Assembly (NCBI GenBank): GCA_030704615.1
Contig: CM060734.1
Location: 41,432,042 to 41,496,041 of the forward strand
DNA length: 64,000 bases
Source: Takakia lepidozioides
Taxonomy: Eukaryota > Streptophyta > Takakiopsida > Takakiales > Takakiaceae
Direction: 5' to 3'
This document shows positions 20,760 to 33,600 of this stretch, piece after piece. The position numbers and the translations under genes were made by a program. Numbering within the stretch: the stretch's first letter is position 1; each line of letters starts with the position of its first letter. A model generated the notes under the pieces. It saw only the letters and a program-made list of their open reading frames with translations. It made no database searches and was not told the DNA's origin.

Positions 20760-22780
20760 ATATAAGACAATGTTAGGAAAAAAATATATATTCAATTTTG
20801 TCCATGCCCAATGACACAAATAATTTCGAACCTTTTTTCTTTTAAAATATCTTTTTTATGGATTGCCCATCGGATAATGAATCTGTGGGTAGCATTGGAC
20901 ACATTGACATCTTGTCTCTTGTAAAGCCCAGAGTGTGCCATAATTTGTAATGTGAGTGTGAGTTTGGAAAGGCACATAGGACGTCCATGGTGACATTGTT
21001 AGAACTCAAATTGTTCCACATGCCATTCTAATCAAATGCTAACAACATTGAAAAGGTGAGATGGAGGTCAAAGGTCGAGATGGAGGATGAAGATCGAAGT
21101 CAAGGACGAGTTCAAGGTCAAAATAGATGTCAAGCTCGAGTTTGATTTTCGATTGTTGTTTTAATATATGTTTTTACTACATATATGCTTCAACATGCCC
21201 GTTATATATTCATATATTTCAGCAAAAGTCATAATAGCTAGGAATAACAATGGTGAACACAATGTAGACACCAATTCATTTCTTAAATAGACCAATCAAT
21301 CTTTGTGGTTTTTTTTGTTATATGTAAGCTGTATTTGGTGGCAATGAAGTATGGAATTCAACATTTAATGACAAATTTCTCCTTTGGACCATAACTTACT
21401 CATGATGCAACTTGAACTTGTATTTGTGCAAGAAACTTATTATTTTGATATATAGGGGATAAGCAATGTGTACTTTTGCACCACGCAGATAAAACTAATT
21501 ACATCTCACATCCACCAATTGGAATGGTTGTCTATATAAATTTACACGTAACAATCACTACATGAGAGATGATTAGATGAACTGAAATATCTACATAGCT
21601 TGTGAAACCAAAGAAATACAAATATAACCATGATATATCTTATTGACACGCAAAAGTATAAATCTACTACATGGATTGTAATATGAGTTGTATAGCAACA
21701 CGACTTTATACTTCATGATCAGTTGTGATAGTACGTACGTGTTTTTGTAGGTCTACGCGGTCTTGGATTGTATACGTCTCTCTGCGGTCCCCTCGTCAAT
21801 GATAGGAAGCCTCTCAAGGGTACGTGCCGTCGGGGCCACGGATGAAGTCTGCAATCACAATAGGTTGGGTGAGGTCATTTGCCAATCTTCGCAACTCATG
21901 TAGAAAGGAAGAGACGACGAAAAGAAGGTGTTTCTGCCATGTCATATCATGCTATTCTGATCATGCACAATTATTGGAATGCTCCTAAGGTTGACGTGTA
22001 TGTGACAATTTGCAACTTGTCATTGAATTGTTGACAAAATACACCGGTTTTTTGGCGCCTGATTTCGAAATTCGGTCTCAGCACAATGGTCTCACAGCAC
22101 AACGGTCTCACCACAACGGTCATACGCCCGAAGGGACATGACAAAGACGCTTCTCCTTATAATCTTCTTCTCTGCGATGCTCTTCTGTAAGATTTCTTTC
22201 GTTGTCGTCGTCCTCCTCGCGTGAGGCCAGGTTGCTTGCCATGGATCCCGCAAAGGGACAATGTAGGATCTGCCTGCAACTAGTGGATCGAGGCAACCTC
22301 GATAACGGAGTGCGGAGGCAAGTCCTCGTTGCAAGGCAGACTTGTGTGTGGTAGGATAGTGCATGGTGTAAAGATTTATTGTGTGAGTTTGTCTGTTTAG
22401 CATAAAAATCAATGGAGCGCCACGCGTCCGTACATATGGATACCTGTCACCTTAAAAATAACTAAGGTCCCGGCAACACCTGCTGGTTAGCTAACGGGTT
22501 TGGCTACCGCGCCTATTAGCTAGCAGGTTTAGCAAGAAATTAAAAATACTAAACGTAACTAGAGGTTTTACTTTTTCCAGTCAGAGCAACTTTTTGTGTT
22601 GCCACCATTTTACTTAGTTTTAGTTTTGAGATATCTGTTTTGTGTAAAAGAGAGAAGAAAGCTAATTATGGATAATTTTAATCCTCCAACAACTTTAATC
22701 CTTGATCTTTTGCATTTTTAAGAGCGCTCTCACACACACAGTCTTGAATTTGGTAAGTTTGTTGTTGGGCGAGTCTCGAG
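20760..22780. other. AT-rich stretch without a recognisable gene
   Basis: About 2 kb with only short overlapping ORFs. There is a purine-rich run (GGTCAAAGGTCGAGATGGAG and similar, ~21060-21140). I see no domain, RNA gene or terminal repeat. It may serve as upstream DNA of the kinase copy at 22.8 kb, but no promoter element is evident. Confidence 0.3.
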
Positions 22781-22831
22781 TTGGATGTTCTCTGGAGTGA
22801 GGAGGTCGCGTCATTTTTGTTGATTTGCACA

Positions 22832-23548
22832 ATGTCATATGAATTGATGGAGCGATACCTGCCCATTCAAACTATGGGTGAGGGCACTTACGGTGTTGTT
22901 GTGAAAGCCATGGATAAAGAAACCAAAGACATTTTTGCCATTAAGATGTTGAAGGGTGTGAGGTTCATGAACTCATTGGTTGAGGCCATGAATTTGCTAG
23001 AGGTGAAGTCTCTTCACAGGTTGCAACACCCTAATATTGTGAAGCGACATCGAGTCCATTTACAAAGAGAGATGGGTTGTTTGTTTCTTGTGTTTGAGCA
23101 TATGGAAAACAATCTTTCGCAGGTGATGAAGAAGAGAACGCAACTCTTTTCTGAAGCAGAAGTACGAAGGTGGTGTTTCCAACTCCTACATGCACTGGCG
23201 TATATGCATCGGTGTGGGTATTCCCATAGAAATTTGAAACCGGCTTTGTTAGTCATCAAGGATATCATAAGGCCTTGGGGATGGCAAAAGAAGTTGGATC
23301 ATGTGCACCCTGTACATATTATGTTTGCACTCGTTGGTATCGTGCACCGGAGCCCATGCTGTGCTGTCCGAGCTCGAGCTAGGGTGCTGCCATTGACATG
23401 TGGGCAATGGGAGTAATCATGGCACACTGTTCACTCTGAGACCACTGTTTCCGGGCACAAGTACATTATACCAGATTACCAAGATTTGTCGAGTACTTGG
23501 CACCCCCAACAAGATGCGAATTCTTTGGAAGACAAAATATCCCTTAAA
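22832..23548 (+). pseudogene. intronless MAK/RCK-type protein kinase retrocopy, inactivated
   Basis: The ATG at 22832 opens MSYELMERYLPIQTMGEGTY followed by GVVVKA (glycine-rich loop), FAIKMLKG (ATP-binding Lys), the EAMNLLEVKSLHRLQHPNIV helix-C region typical of the MAK/ICK/MHK family, then FVFEHMENNL-type hinge sequence and LLHALAYMHRCGYSHRNLKP. The catalytic HRD is HRN and the DFG region is lost. A frameshift near 23290 moves the rest into another frame, where YVCTRWYRAPE, then IDMWAMGVIMA and KICRVLGTPNKMRILWKTKY are still readable to ~23548. Absence of introns across the domain indicates a processed copy. Kinases of this family regulate cilia in other organisms. Confidence 0.8.
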
Positions 23549-25146
23549 CAAAAGGGTTCAAACTTAAGTTCTGTTCCAATAGGTAGTTAGCAGTCCTGCC
23601 ATTCATATATATATAAGCTGACAACCTCGTAAATATTTTTGTCCTTAATCTTCTCCAACCGTCTGGCTTGTGGAATTGGACTACTGTTAGATGATGGGTA
23701 CTGATTTGGCAAGATGCAGTGTTATTTTTGTACAACAATCTCATTTGTAGTGCACGGATTGATCGGCTTGCTTCAAATCCTAGAGTCAGATATCGTGGAA
23801 AATGGCAGAATTATTTCTCAAACGTGTTTAGGTAGTATCTTTGTAGCCAAACACTTGTCATATATAGTTGTCTGAGCAAGCAGATAAAATACTCCAAGAG
23901 GTTCTGAGTATGTCTTGGGAGGACATGATCTCACACTCGAGGAGGTAAAACTTAGTTTGATGACACATAGTTGTGAGTTTGCATGTCAATGTCACTTTTA
24001 TCATTGTTCATAGCGGGGTACAAGCCGCATTTTCCTTCTCTGCAACTTGGCCTAGAGTACTAAGTAAGTTGACGATGTTTTAGCTGAAGATCATTTACAA
24101 CATTTTGCAATTCAACTTTTGGAATATGAAAAGCAATACGTTGTCGCAAATAGGACTGCACAACAAATTTTTTATAATTATATTTATTTATTTACTTTAA
24201 ATAAAACTTTCATAATCATTCAAAAAAATCAGTCCCAAATCGCATCCATCCCAATCTAACGGAATATTCTTTTGTACAACATTGCGAGTAATTTTTCTGG
24301 GTGGACAATGATAAACTCTATCCCACCCACTTTTAAGAAGTTTTTGTCTAGGAGCATATTTAGTTATGTAGCCCGAGTGTTCACCAATTTTATAACAATG
24401 TTCCATGTTGGTAATGTAATGTGCAACATATTCGACCAATTCATTTTTGCTTAGGTCTAGCTCAAATCTATCCATATCGAGGATTGACATACCCGATTTG
24501 GTTTTTCATATTTAGGAAAACCATTTATAAAGATAACAAACATCCAAAGGACATTCCGTAAAGATACACAAAATAATATTCAATACATGGGGCTAACAAA
24601 AAGAGGGGAAGACAGTCGATGCGAGAAAAATAGAAACCCTCAACTTTTTGCTTTTATTTCAAGTAATCAATCAACGTGTCAACATTACATTGATCACGAA
24701 CTGTACTAAAAAAGGGCATTTTGATTGATGATGCTTCAAGTAGATTCCTCTAGTAATATATCATGCTTACACATGGCAAACACAACATATTCGTCAGTTT
24801 TCAGCCATGGACCCTGTCAATATTTCATCCACCAAGATATAACAATAAACATGAATAAATAAATGGTTCATGAACATTTCTTTCAATTCGCTTGCGGTTG
24901 TTTAAGATTTAGTTTCTTGACACTCTTGCCGACAAATATACTATTCTGCGTACGCTCTAACATTTGTTGACAGCCGTTGTAGGCTGTTCATGTGGTGGTT
25001 TGCTACCTAGCTTCTTAAGTATGTTAGTTTTTTAAAAGGTTTGGTTCATGAGTTTTTTTCTAGTTTGTGCGTCGAGCTTAGTCAATGTTTAATGATCACG
25101 AGCTGAAGTCTTGGACTATTCAATTTCCGTGCAGAACTAATTTGTG
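23549..25146. other. gene-poor stretch
   Basis: Mostly AT-rich DNA. One minus frame at 24197-24490 (97 codons, containing LDLSKNELVEYVAHYITNME and KYAPRQKLLKSGWDRVY) reads like protein but matches no family I know; it may be a transposon remnant. No other structure seen. Confidence 0.3.
24197..24490 (-). CDS. unrecognised ORF
   Basis: A 97-codon minus frame with balanced composition, low redundancy and several aromatic/cysteine residues (WDRVYHCPPRKI; PLDWDGCDLGLIF). It starts with ATG at 24490. No neighbours suggest a role. Could be a fragment of a transposase or a species-specific gene, or chance. Confidence 0.2.
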   Translation of the reverse strand: MSILDMDRFELDLSKNELVEYVAHYITNMEHCYKIGEHSGYITKYAPRQKLLKSGWDRVYHCPPRKITRNVVQKNIPLDWDGCDLGLIFLNDYESFI

Positions 25147-25299
25147 ATGGCCGAGGACCCAACAACGGTCAATGTCTCCGTTTATAATCTGGAGGGGCTT
25201 ACAGATGTCGACCTCCGCACGAGAAAGGGCACTTGTTTCCGCATTTGCCCTTGTTTCCACGTTTCTCCGACTGAACGTCTAGTCACCGAGGTTGTATGA
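25147..25299 (+). CDS. small ORF, 50 codons
   Basis: ATG at 25147 to TGA at 25297-25299. The product has an acidic start (MAEDPTTVNVSVYNLEGL), then a basic/cysteine stretch (TRKGTCFRICPCFHV). The local GC content is higher than in the flanks, which is the only hint that it may be, or once was, coding. No family recognised. Confidence 0.2.
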   Translation: MAEDPTTVNVSVYNLEGLTDVDLRTRKGTCFRICPCFHVSPTERLVTEVV

Positions 25300-26555
25300 G
25301 GAGCCGGCATTGGGGTGAAACTCGTTTCACCATTGCAGTGGGATGATGAGCACCCCCGGATGAGTTTAAGGGATATAAATTATCATTAATACCATTGGAA
25401 AACTTGATACAATTTTATTAAATTTATTGGCTCCTTCCTAATGAGGAGACTACACATGATCGTCAAAAAGATGTAAGTCAATGTTATAACTTCCCCAAAT
25501 AAAACATGCATTGACTATACATCCTTTGGTAAAGTCTTTAATGAATTATCTAAATTACCGATTTTCGACTGATTATGAAGTATATCGAACTTCCATAACC
25601 GGTTCAAAAAACCACAAAGTTCTTTCAAAACTAGAATTGACTTTAACCCTTAGGGACTAACTCAGCCCCCAAAAAAATAACCTATGGCGAGTTAATTGAG
25701 GCTACACCCCTACCATATTAGATCCAAAAATTCGAACCTTATCATATTCACCTCACCTACCATGTACACTAAGCAAATTGTGGAAAAATTCACCACACGA
25801 CAACGAAGATTTTAGTATTAGACTTTAGGGGGGATCTCTTGTTTTTGGATTTTGTAAAGTATGAAACTTGAGCTTTTGAGTGACGGGATGCTTTTTCCTG
25901 CTCCTAATCCCACATAGAAATGTGGTATGGTATCCTAGCTAAGTGCTGTCAAACTTTCAACCAAACATCCCTTTTTATTATTAGAGCCCTTCGTATGTGC
26001 TTATAGGGGGGTCAAACTGATCTCCATAGCTTAGCAATTCACGGTGAGCCAATTGCAAAAATTAACTCCTTTATAATTAGGTGTTTCACTCGATCCTCGT
26101 GTTGAGGGTGTGGAATACACTACAATAGTGAGTCTGGTAAAAATAAACTGTAAATCCAATGGTAGAATTTGAAAATGTGGGCTCACAAGTACGCCCACAG
26201 TTGGGCCAATTATGACTTGCCACGTAGACAGTCAAGTCCACATGGCCCTTTTGCATGCTCCAATTTCATGACCCCCAGGTTTTCTAGAAAATCTGCAGGT
26301 CGGACGATTCATTAAAAATTTGTTGCTTTCAGTGTGAGAGGGTCACTGGACCATGCGGTCATAAAATAATTGGGATCATTAAAAAATATTAACATCTGCA
26401 AAAAATACATAGGAAAATCTACTTCCTAGAAACCTGAATCGGGTCTGGTGGGCCCCTTAAGGGTTAACGGGGTTTTTAATGAAATTCAAAGAACGTAGGT
26501 TATTTAAATTCCTATTTTGTCAATTTAACTACCTCCAGAGGATCTAGTAAGGACT
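25300..26555. other. AT-rich stretch without a recognisable gene
   Basis: No ORF with a motif, no tandem array and no clear terminal repeats. It ends at the telomere-like triplet. Confidence 0.3.
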
Positions 26556-26576
26556 CCCTAAACCCTAAACCCTAAA
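26556..26576. repeat. interstitial telomere-like repeat, three CCCTAAA units
   Basis: Three perfect units of CCCTAAA, the plant-type telomere repeat, followed by CTCGG. This is too short to prove a chromosome-end event; it could be a fill-in at a repaired break or chance. Confidence 0.75.
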
Positions 26577-26608
26577 CTCGGAAGGGCATTGCAAACTTAT
26601 CAAGCACC

Positions 26609-26849
26609 AACAGTCGTAGTTGGTTACTGCACTAAGTGCCACCCAGGTGATTCTGGGGTCAAATCCTGCTTACTTGATGGGTGTGCTATGCTCTTCTCCC
26701 CCTTCCCTTGGCGGTGTCCCAGTTCTATGCCTTCATGGTGCGGTTAGTGTGAAAGAGGTTATTTTCTCCTCTCTCTATCAAGGGGCCTGATTTGTGAGCT
26801 GTCGCTCCCAGGTGTTTCCCTTTAAAAATTAAAAAAAATAAAATAAAAA
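26609..26849 (+). mobile_element. tRNA-derived SINE with 10-bp target-site duplication
   Basis: The element is flanked by a perfect direct repeat ATCAAGCACC (26599-26608 and 26850-26859). Its head has pol III promoter-like boxes: GTAGTTGGTTACTGCACT (A-box-like) and GGGGTCAAATCCTG (B-box-like) at the spacing expected for a tRNA. A CT-rich body follows and then an A-rich tail (TTTAAAAATTAAAAAAAATA...). Target duplication plus A-rich tail indicate insertion by a LINE machinery. Confidence 0.75.
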
Positions 26850-26859
26850 ATCAAGCACC

Positions 26860-27796
26860 CTGCTACGACCTCCGGGCTGATTATGGAATCGCTCCTCGCT
26901 ACTTCACTGCCTCTATACTCTTCGCTTCAATCCATGCTTTATGGTGTTTCTACCTGTAGGCACTGTGTGTGGCTAGGATTGTTGACGTTCTCTAGGCTCA
27001 GGAACAGGTGAAAGCGTGAAAGCTTGGCAGGGACTTAAACAACTTCATGTTCTTCACAAAGTATGAATGTTTCACACCGTCATTATTATCCTCAGCCTTC
27101 CGTGGCATTAGACCGATCATGAACATGAAGCCGAGTTACATATGTCTCTGCCTAGTGTCCGGGAATAGAGAATTCTGTAGGATATTTCGTGGTACTCATG
27201 TCGCTTATCACCATTTCAGCACCAAGAACAAGTTTAGCAATGCCATCTCAAGGGACGATGAACTGTATCATCCTGGGGGAGGTGGCACAGCTTTGCCCAT
27301 ATCCAAATTTATGATCCTGCAGGTTCCCAGGAGATGCTCAGGTAGTTCGTCATTGGTGTTTGCCTGTATCCACACAGAAATGACATAAGATTCATGTACA
27401 TCTTTGACCATGGAACTTCCCTTTCTATTGTCAATCTTAGGACTGCACTAGCCAGATTTGGGTTACTATACTTGGTGAACTTCTAAACATGGTGTAAGTG
27501 GACCAGAAAAGCATACTAGGAACTGTATCCTTGGCACAACCTTTTCCACATCTTCTCCTTTCCCTGGAGGCCATGTCTGAGACATACTATTAGGTGTTCC
27601 ATGATTGCAGGAGATACGACAGTGCCCCTGGCAATTTTCATCCACAAGAGAGATCAAAATTATGCTTCAAGGAGACTCCTACACCCAGACACAGGCTTCC
27701 ATGCCTCCACTACTTGTTAGAATGTACAGATTGGTCGATAATGGGAAGAACTCCGAATGTAAAGTCTTTTTACTGTCTGTAAAGGTAAATCTTCAC
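26860..27796. other. stretch without an assigned exon
   Basis: ORFs at 27047-27388 plus and 27466-27657 minus have no motif. The last exon of the EDR2-like gene is expected here on the minus strand but I could not identify it with confidence. Confidence 0.3.
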
Positions 27797-30642
27797 CTGA
27801 ATGAGGAAGGCCATTTCGATGATCAGCTTCTCAAGGTAACCAATCACCAGATTAACCACACCCTTGGCAACTGATGATGACCCAATGTCCACATCCAGCT
27901 GCATCCATAACCACACACGAACTTGTGCACTGTTACTAGCATTGCCACAGTGGAGGAACCAGCATGAATGTGCTGTGTCTAGTACAAATCCGGGCCAAAC
28001 TTTCAAGCAACATTCAAAGGTATAGTGTACATGTTGCTTAAAAGCTACAATTCTTACATCAACCTGCAATAAGCTCAGCCTATTTACGACAGGGCCATTA
28101 ATAATCAGAAATTGACAGAGGATCTTTTTCGGACTGTATCCTTGACTGAGAGAAGGGGGACACAGCTGCAAAGGGGATGACAAAATTGGAGATCACCTCC
28201 AAGTAGTTGTCCCCACTGAAGTAGGTAATCTCCAACGCTTCCCCCACCAAGCAAGCTGTCTTTCCAACGCTTTGCTTCGCAATCCATGAGCCCTGCACTT
28301 TCCCCACCACCTCTATTCACTGTGTAGTTTTTGAGATGTGGTAAGATTGTCTTCGAACAATGGACCGGGAGAATTCATTTTATCGATCAACCACAGAAAG
28401 GAACATTAGTGAGAATATCTTGTCCCATGGGAGATCCCCACTGCGAGTCTGTCCTTCCAGAATTGCAAGAGGAATGGCCACTTTCAATATTGTAGTCCTC
28501 GACTACTTTAGGACCGTGTTTGATGCAAAGAGTTCCCCCCCCCACCCACAACTATCATGAGCAAACAAGTTGGTACATATTGTGAGATGGGAAGTTGGTG
28601 TGCACAACCAGCTCTTCGCCGAGTGAAGACATTATCCCAAGAGTTTCCTCTTCATATGCTGAGCAATCTGAGTACATCATCAACCACGTTGTAAGGTGAA
28701 CAAACCTTGGCAATGTTCGGAATGAGCTTAAAACGGGAATTTCGAAACCTATCATCCGCATTCACAAAACTCTCCAAGAGTGGGACAGAGGAAATAGGTT
28801 CGCTGATCATGTAGTACAGTACTAGGGAGTACGATGTACTCCCGGGAACCTGCCATCACAAGACATCATCATCACTTGACTAAGACAGTGGCACTAGAAA
28901 TTTGTCATGCACATTGTAATCTGCTAAGCAACATCCGCAGGGACATGCTGGCAGCAGCTGCCAGAGCACAGACCTGTTGCTACAGTTCAATCATTGATTT
29001 ACAGTTGCAACAATAATGGAACATGCAGTTTATTCTCAGAGCAACCTGGAATCTCTCAAGGAGTACTCTTTGGCTGCTGTTTCAGTAAGGACAAGGAGCT
29101 ATGAAATTTTTCATGTTGAGAATCTATGACAGTCTACCCTACAAATATCCTAGACTTTTGCTCTAGTTTTATTTTGGTGGGCTTTGCTGGCAGCTTTAAC
29201 TTGTCTATATGCTTATGCTCAGTTCCTAACACATACTCTATTGGCATTAACTTTGGTTTTTCAGCTGTGACATGGGTTACATCAGTATACCTGGAAGACC
29301 TTCAAAAGAATTAGCTTATATTTTTCAGTCTTTGGCATATATAGCCTTGAACTCTCAGACCCTCGGACCCACATTTTGAAAGTGCCCTCTCTTCATCATT
29401 GATGGCCAGCTTACTCGCTCATGGATTAAAGAAACAGTAGTTTTCTGATATATTGAACAGTAAACCCATCAAGCGTCTATGAATTTCTCAGCTGACAAAC
29501 AGTATAAACTTTCTTTGCAACTCACCTGAAGATTGATGATGAAGAAAAAAGGGTCCGCCACTCCAGTAGCCCTCTTCTTCTATAATCATGTCAAACAAAA
29601 TCACAGTCTTAACTTTATCAGCTGAATGATGACAATACATTTGATTCAATTGGAAAGATGAAAGACATCTATTATGTCTGCCAAATGGCAAGGCTTTGGA
29701 AATAAATTTCAGTTCAAATCTTTAAAAATTCCTTTGGAAAACTCTTTACAAACGATCAATTTAATGCATGTATCACTTCTTAACTTGAAACACAGGAGGG
29801 AAGGCCATATATGCTCGCAGTACCTCAAGACTCATTTTGATGCTTTGCCAAGAGAGAATGTCACTAAGAAGAACAATTAAAGGTTCTATACAATCTCAAG
29901 TCTAGTCAAGGATGCTCAATCACCAAGAGGTACTGCAACAAGTTTGAGAAGTGTGAGATTGAAGATGATGGAGCAGGTGTAGTACACCTGGTTGGCCAAA
30001 AGTGCTTTCATGGGGTTTGTTGAGCGAGCAGCAATGTGGTCCTCACATTTGTCTGACTTGAACCAGTCAGCTGCTACTAACTGCATGATTGGATCCTGGG
30101 CTTTAACCTGTGGAGACAACACAACCATGCTCCAGGTTTAAGTTTATCACCAGTATATATCCTTGTTATAGCATTTATATGGGCAAATACACCTTGATCT
30201 AATCAAGGCAAGATTACTTGGAAGTAATCTTGGTCACATTGATCACAAGTCACTCTGCCACTGTGACATAATGTTGCAAGATTACTTTCATTGTTTCAAA
30301 GTGGCAAGCTGTGGGGAATCAACTGCCACCATTCAGCAATGCCCACTCATCATAATTATTGATGACTACTGTAACAATTCAGCCTCCACTTTTGCCTGTA
30401 TCCTAATAAGGCTGATCAGCACACAATAACTCACCACTGCTCGAGTAGTGGCTGAGACAGATAATATGTCAAAAAGCTTACCTTTTTATGGTTTTCCAGG
30501 TACTGCTTGCCACGGATAAGGAAGGTACTGGCATCTGCCATGTTCCAACAGCTGCTCGAATTAGGGCCCATGCCCTTCGGAAGCGACCCTTCTATATCGG
30601 ACATCTTTAAGTCCTCTGTTGTGGACCGTGGGTGCTTTTGAG
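27797..30642 (-). CDS. EDR2-like gene: DUF1336 exons
   Basis: Exons give SCWNMADASTFLIRGKQYLE (30482-30642), IMQLVAADWFKSDKCEDHIA (29988-30107), TGVADPFFFIINLQ (29526-29579), VPGSTSYSLVLYYM and SRFKLIPNIAK (28706-28849), SWIAKQSVGKTACLVGEALE (28197-28292) and LDVDIGSSSVAKGVVNLVIG (27797-27898). The W-x-(M/V)-x-D-x-S/T-x-F-x-x-RG start and the VDIGSSSVA block are the family hallmarks. Function of the domain is unknown. Confidence 0.85.
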
Positions 30643-33600
30643 CTGTCATCACACAGAAACGAAACCAAATTAGTCCTTTCTTCTTTGAATCTTAGCGTGC
30701 CATATCAGGTGACTTCTATTTCCCTCGTTTATTGGCAAAAGAGACAAGATGAGTGGAAGGTTTGCTGCAGAGCTACACCGTACCTGCAGCCGCCATGTCA
30801 TGCAGACGCTTCACCAAGGACGCTGCTGCAGATACTCTTAAAGGGCCTCCAGTCTGCAACTTGAAACAAGGATTTTCAGGTTTGAAGGTCAAAGAGGTGC
30901 TTCCATATAAATTAAGTGCGTGTGCAATGGTTGAGACTCGAATCAAAGTTCCGAGTTATTTCCATTAGATCAAATTAAAACATCTTTTATGTGTTATGGG
31001 TGTTGTGTCAGAAGTAAACACCACCTTCCCCTCGACCTCCTCTTCATCAGAGATTTCCTCCAAGTCACTGTACTCCTGCGAAGCATTGAGAGGATCCAAC
31101 TCTGCTCCTGACCCACGTCCCCATGAGGATTGCTCAGATGCATCATAGAATTCATCATCAGCTAATTGAAGGAACCTGCTGCGGCCATCTGTCACAGAAT
31201 TGGACTCTAACAATGTTCCATCCCGAGGCAGTTCTGTCTCTGAGTAGCTGTCCTCCTTTCCTTCATGCAAGAGCTTCTCATCCACCTCCTTCACTTTGTG
31301 CAATTCTGAGACTGTGGTGGTCAGCTTACGGACATCTGACTTCACCTTGAACACCTCTCTGATTGCTGCAGGGGTGTGAAATGTTAGATGCACAGTTAAC
31401 AAAGGAAAGGCCGCAGGTGAAATTTGTCAAACTATTGGGGTTGTGTGTTTGTGGGTCTTCAGCTCCCTTCCATTCAGAGGTGGGGATTTCGTGATGCTAC
31501 TCCTACAATTAGTAGGAAATCATAGGAAAATGCAGATTTATGCCAATTAGCGACCAATTTGGGATCAATAAACACATAGAAGACAACCGTTGGTGATAAT
31601 ATGATGTCTCAGAAGCTACCTGCAATGCGCTCTAGCATATGGAGAGTGATCTTTTTGTCACGAGATGGAGAAAAAAAGGTCTTCCAGTCTCTCCAGTCCA
31701 CAGTGAGCATATGTTTCACAAGGGATCGTTCCAAGCAACCTTCATTAGGGTCGAGTGGTGATATCACATACCCTCCGCCTGCACAACATCCATGACGGTA
31801 GTTCCAAACATGAAAATTGCTGTATGGTTGGAAAATATTTACTCCAACTGTAATTATTACATTTCCTGAGAATAAAAAGAGAGTTTTGCAGCTAATTTCC
31901 ATGTCAAGTAAAAGTAGAACTTACTCTTCAGACAGGCCCGCACAAACTTCGGTCGTGTAGGACACTTCTCATGAGTCACCGAATGGTAGAGTAGGACTGC
32001 GCAATAGAGACAAGTCTTATCAGAGATCTCCTGCAACGTGATGGGAGGAAAAACTAGCGACTGTAGACAAACATGGGAAAACCAATTTTTACATTCATAC
32101 AATGAAAAAATTATCCAGGAAGATAAATAAGCATCATTATATCTGGGAAGGCATACTCCAAAGTACAGGGATGTTAGGTAGTTGTGTAAATGAATTGAGG
32201 GGGCCCGGGGTGATAGAAGTGCTAGACATACCATAAGAGCCATCAGCTTCCCGTCGCCAGTACCGATGCAGCAACAAATCCCTAGGCTTCATGCGCCTGC
32301 ACTATTTCAAAGAAGACGAGATTTCATCATAATGTGTGAAGACTTGCATGTGGAGATCTTTATCACAAACATATTGTGATGACATGTTGGCCACTAGTCT
32401 TCCAACAGTTTTAGAATGGTACCAGCCTGAACCAGTGGCTACAAAAAATCTTCTTCCAATCTGAAGCCCAATCATTGACCATTCAGAGAGAATTACTGAG
32501 TAGGGACTGTTTCAAATACTACCAAGGTAGCCAGTAATTATTGTACTGCTTGTGCACAAGGTCAGAATGGCCATCAATGTGCTCTATTACACGTCCCCGC
32601 AGAAAGCAGAAGTCCCACCTGCATGCAAGGCCGAAAAAACAACTAATGTTGTGATAAACAGAATTTACAAAAAGCCGTGTCAAAGTCTCTTACTCAAAGT
32701 GAATGCGATAGTTCAAAACGCAACTATTTCTAGGGAACAAGCTCCTTGAGAACTAAACTACTCATGGGAACAAAAGTTTCACACATAAGTTACTGAGGTG
32801 TAGAGCTTCAGAGTGTTAACGAGTAAAGAAAGAAACAAAGAAATAAAGAAAGAAAAAAACTTCAAAAAATCCGCCAAGAGCCTGTGGGGCAGAACAAAGC
32901 AGATACAAGTATGAAAGTGCCAGGGCCGTCAGCCCAGAAACTATGGCAATGCAAGCTTATGGGACAAAGACCCGAACAACCAGGCCTGACCACAACATGT
33001 AACTTCTATCCAGAGAAAGACAGAGAGATACTACATTCTCATTGGACGTTCCATACTGCTGTTTGCATGTCCTTGGAGACAGACCACATAGTCTCCTGGA
33101 TCAATCATTCCAGACTGGATTGTGGGTTTCTACCCACCAGGGTGTGCATGGAAAATCATCCAGAATAAGCATTGGATTATACTGCTGGTGGGTCTAGACA
33201 TCATACTAAAAACAGTGTGGATTCCAACAGTGGCCAGCAGCCCCAGTTTGGCCACAGGTGTCTCACCAGCAAAGTGGTCAGATAGAGAGACATTGGCAAA
33301 GGGTGTCAATCAGCTCCTCAAATTTTAAAGAGAAGGATGTTCAAGTACATCACTAGAAGCAGTTTTAAGGACCTTGTTTGTGAGTGGACTTACTCTGCAC
33401 GTGAAGGACCCAAGCCCATAACCATTTCCAAAATGGCCTCACACGATCCATTTACCACACCCACAGCCATCAGTGCTGGTGGATCATCTCCGCGTGCCTG
33501 TGACATGAATGATCATCTTATCAGCTCTTTTCCTATTGAGATTTGATTGAATCTGAAGACCCATGTAACACGAGTGTTTGTGTCTGCGCCAGTGGTGCAA

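Noticed and set aside
27047-27388. 113-codon plus ORF
   Set aside because: No recognisable domain; lies at the 3' flank of the minus-strand EDR2-like gene and could be antisense chance.
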